This document shows, in pieces, positions 62,719-64,000 of a stretch of DNA of 64,000 nucleotides (position 1 is the stretch's first letter; each line of letters opens with the position of its first letter). The translations under genes and the position numbers were made by a program. The notes beneath the pieces are model-generated. The model had not been told where the DNA came from, searched no databases, and saw nothing but the letters and a program-made list of their open reading frames with translations. The DNA comes from Telluria aromaticivorans (GTDB lineage Bacteria > Pseudomonadota > Gammaproteobacteria > Burkholderiales > Burkholderiaceae_D). Location: positions 868,001 to 932,000 of the forward strand of contig NZ_JABAIV010000001.1 of the NCBI RefSeq assembly GCF_013003915.1, written 5' to 3'.

Positions 62719-63582
62719 CTAACGGCGCACGCTGTCGTCCGTCTCGTCGTCGTTCGGGATGATGCTCACCGGCTTGCCCTTGGCGAAGCGCCAGATGAAC
62801 ACCGCATAGCCCGACAAGCCATAGATCACGAAGATCGGCCACAGCACTTTCGGCGGGTCGATCGCCACCAGCGCGAAGGCCAGCGCAATTAGGAACACCA
62901 CGATGAAGGGCACCGACTTGCGGAAGTTGACGTCCTTGAAGCTGTAGAACGGCACGTTCGACACCATGGTCAGGCCGGCGAATACCGCGATGGCCCAGCT
63001 CACCCAATCCACCTGGCGCGAGCTGATGTTGATGTCGGGGTCGGTCATCATCATGATGAAGCCAACCACCAGCGCCGCCGCCGCCGGGCTGGGCAAGCCC
63101 TGGAAGAAGCGCTTGTCGACCACCTCGATATTGGTGTTGAAGCGGGCCAGGCGCAGGGCCGCGCCCGCGCAATAGATAAAGGCCGCGATCCAGCCGAGTT
63201 TACCCAGGCCGCGCAGCGACCATTCGTAAATCACCAGCGCCGGTGCGGCGCCGAAGGACACCATGTCCGACAGCGAGTCGTACTGCGCGCCGAATTCCGA
63301 CTGGGTGTTGGTCAGTCGCGCAATGCGGCCGTCCAGGCCATCCAGGATCATCGCGATGAACACGGCCCAGCAGGCATGTTCGAAGCGCTGGTTCATCGCC
63401 ATGACGATCGCGTAGAACCCGCAGAACAGCGCGCCGGTCGTGAATGCGTTCGGCAGCAAATAGATGCCGCGGCCGCGCTCGCCCTGGATGCGGTCTTTCC
63501 GGCGTCCGAAGCGTTTCAGTCGGGAAAATCGTGGCGCTTTGGGCGCTGAGCCAGGTGGCCTACGGCGTGGAAAATTTGGCAT
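62719..63582 (-). CDS. pssA: CDP-diacylglycerol-serine O-phosphatidyltransferase
   Basis: 287 aa with about eight membrane helices. Condenses CDP-diacylglycerol with serine to phosphatidylserine, the precursor of phosphatidylethanolamine. The CDP-alcohol phosphotransferase motif is complete: DGLDGRIARLTNTQSEFGAQ followed by YDSLSD. The first ~45 residues are very basic (PRRRPPGSAPKAPRFSRLKR), a cytoplasmic extension seen in this group. The partner psd is not visible within this window. Confidence 0.95.
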   Translation of the reverse strand: MPNFPRRRPPGSAPKAPRFSRLKRFGRRKDRIQGERGRGIYLLPNAFTTGALFCGFYAIVMAMNQRFEHACWAVFIAMILDGLDGRIARLTNTQSEFGAQYDSLSDMVSFGAAPALVIYEWSLRGLGKLGWIAAFIYCAGAALRLARFNTNIEVVDKRFFQGLPSPAAAALVVGFIMMMTDPDINISSRQVDWVSWAIAVFAGLTMVSNVPFYSFKDVNFRKSVPFIVVFLIALAFALVAIDPPKVLWPIFVIYGLSGYAVFIWRFAKGKPVSIIPNDDETDDSVRR

Positions 63583-63655
63583 AAGGTTCCATATTCAAGT
63601 AATGCTGTTTCCGCATTATAGAGGCGGAAACAGCATGTTAGCGAATCGCCAAGCT

Positions 63656-64000
63656 CTACTTGAATCGCACCTTGCCTACCAGACGCATCTGGAGGGTCGT
63701 TTCACCAGGTTCAAAACTCGGTTCCGGCATCTGGTCGGCCATTTCGCGCTTGGCGTTCATGCGCATCATCATCGGTGCGTTCGCCGCCTGCGCGTCGCCG
63801 GCATAGTTGCCGGAACCCTCGAAATCGACGGTGTCGAGGACGGCTTCGGCCGGGTTGCGCCCCATCGCGGAGGCGATCGAGACGATGCGCGCGTTCAGGT
63901 TGCGGTAAGTGGCGGCAATACGCTGGTCATCCAGTTTCTTTTCGGTCTCCGGGCTCAGGCCGAAGTTCACGCCGTTGATTTGCAGAACTTTTTGCGCGGC
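63656..64000 (-). CDS. SIMPL-domain (DUF541) protein, C-terminal part
   Basis: The reading frame stays open to the last base, so the start lies beyond the window; 114 residues are visible. They match the C-terminal half of SIMPL/DUF541 proteins (INGVNFGLSPETEKKLDDQRIAATYRN, then a beta strand ending RLVGKVRFK). These are periplasmic or outer-membrane proteins tied to oxidative stress tolerance in some species. The GTG at position 63970 is unlikely to be the true start because homology runs past it. Confidence 0.8.
   Translation of the reverse strand, partial: AAQKVLQINGVNFGLSPETEKKLDDQRIAATYRNLNARIVSIASAMGRNPAEAVLDTVDFEGSGNYAGDAQAANAPMMMRMNAKREMADQMPEPSFEPGETTLQMRLVGKVRFK

Overview
The window is a high-GC, gene-dense chromosomal segment of a betaproteobacterium, most likely Oxalobacteraceae (Massilia/Telluria/Duganella-like). 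The evidence is the 14-gene nuoA-N operon followed by a DUF2818 gene, the secG/tRNA-Leu/tpiA/quinone-oxidoreductase block beside it, rpsO-pnp, pssA, a phasin gene, and mitochondrial-type complex I subunits. No transposase, integrase, phage gene or CRISPR array is visible.

Layout. 1-5.6 kb (+ strand): a trypsin-like serine protease (5' end outside the window) overlapping an FHA-domain membrane protein, then an overlapping LytS/LytT-type two-component pair and a membrane acyltransferase. 5.6-12.6 kb (- strand): phasin with an FNR-like box upstream, a voltage-gated-type K+ channel with a C-terminal zinc ribbon, a VOC protein/FMN reductase pair, an MFS transporter with a small unknown gene, ispF-ispD with an overlapping secreted HExxH protein, and a NUDIX hydrolase. 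12.7-30.6 kb (- strand): DUF2818 and nuoN to nuoA (read right to left), a tRNA-Leu(GAG) with its own promoter and terminator, secG, tpiA and a quinone oxidoreductase. 30.6-58.5 kb: a mixed accessory block (below). 58.5-64 kb: pnp and rpsO (- strand), a BamE-like lipoprotein (+), an alpha/beta hydrolase lipoprotein, pssA and the 3' part of a SIMPL-domain gene.

The accessory block lies between the quinone oxidoreductase gene and pnp, which I believe adjoin in many relatives. It holds a KatE-type catalase, a MYG1-like DHH protein, an fdhD/YdeP-type molybdoenzyme pair, an SGNH hydrolase, a Sel1-repeat protein, a GIN-domain (DUF2807) protein, an active/inactive pair of M16 peptidases, a guanidinium exporter (gdx/sugE) behind a probable guanidine-II riboswitch, a six-gene stressosome operon (RsbR-RsbS-RsbT, SpoIIE/RsbX-type phosphatase, RsbT-like histidine kinase, hybrid kinase), and a Czc-type metal efflux operon with a CzcI-like protein and a divergent CadR/PbrR-type MerR regulator. 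The theme is stress, metal and toxic-compound handling.

At least six copies of one repeat family, with ends reading GTAGGGTGGGC and its inverse, sit between genes, usually at gene 3' ends. The observations I would follow up first are the stressosome wired to histidine kinases, the riboswitch with its built-in Shine-Dalgarno-sequestering alternative fold, the protease-FHA pair, and the repeat family.
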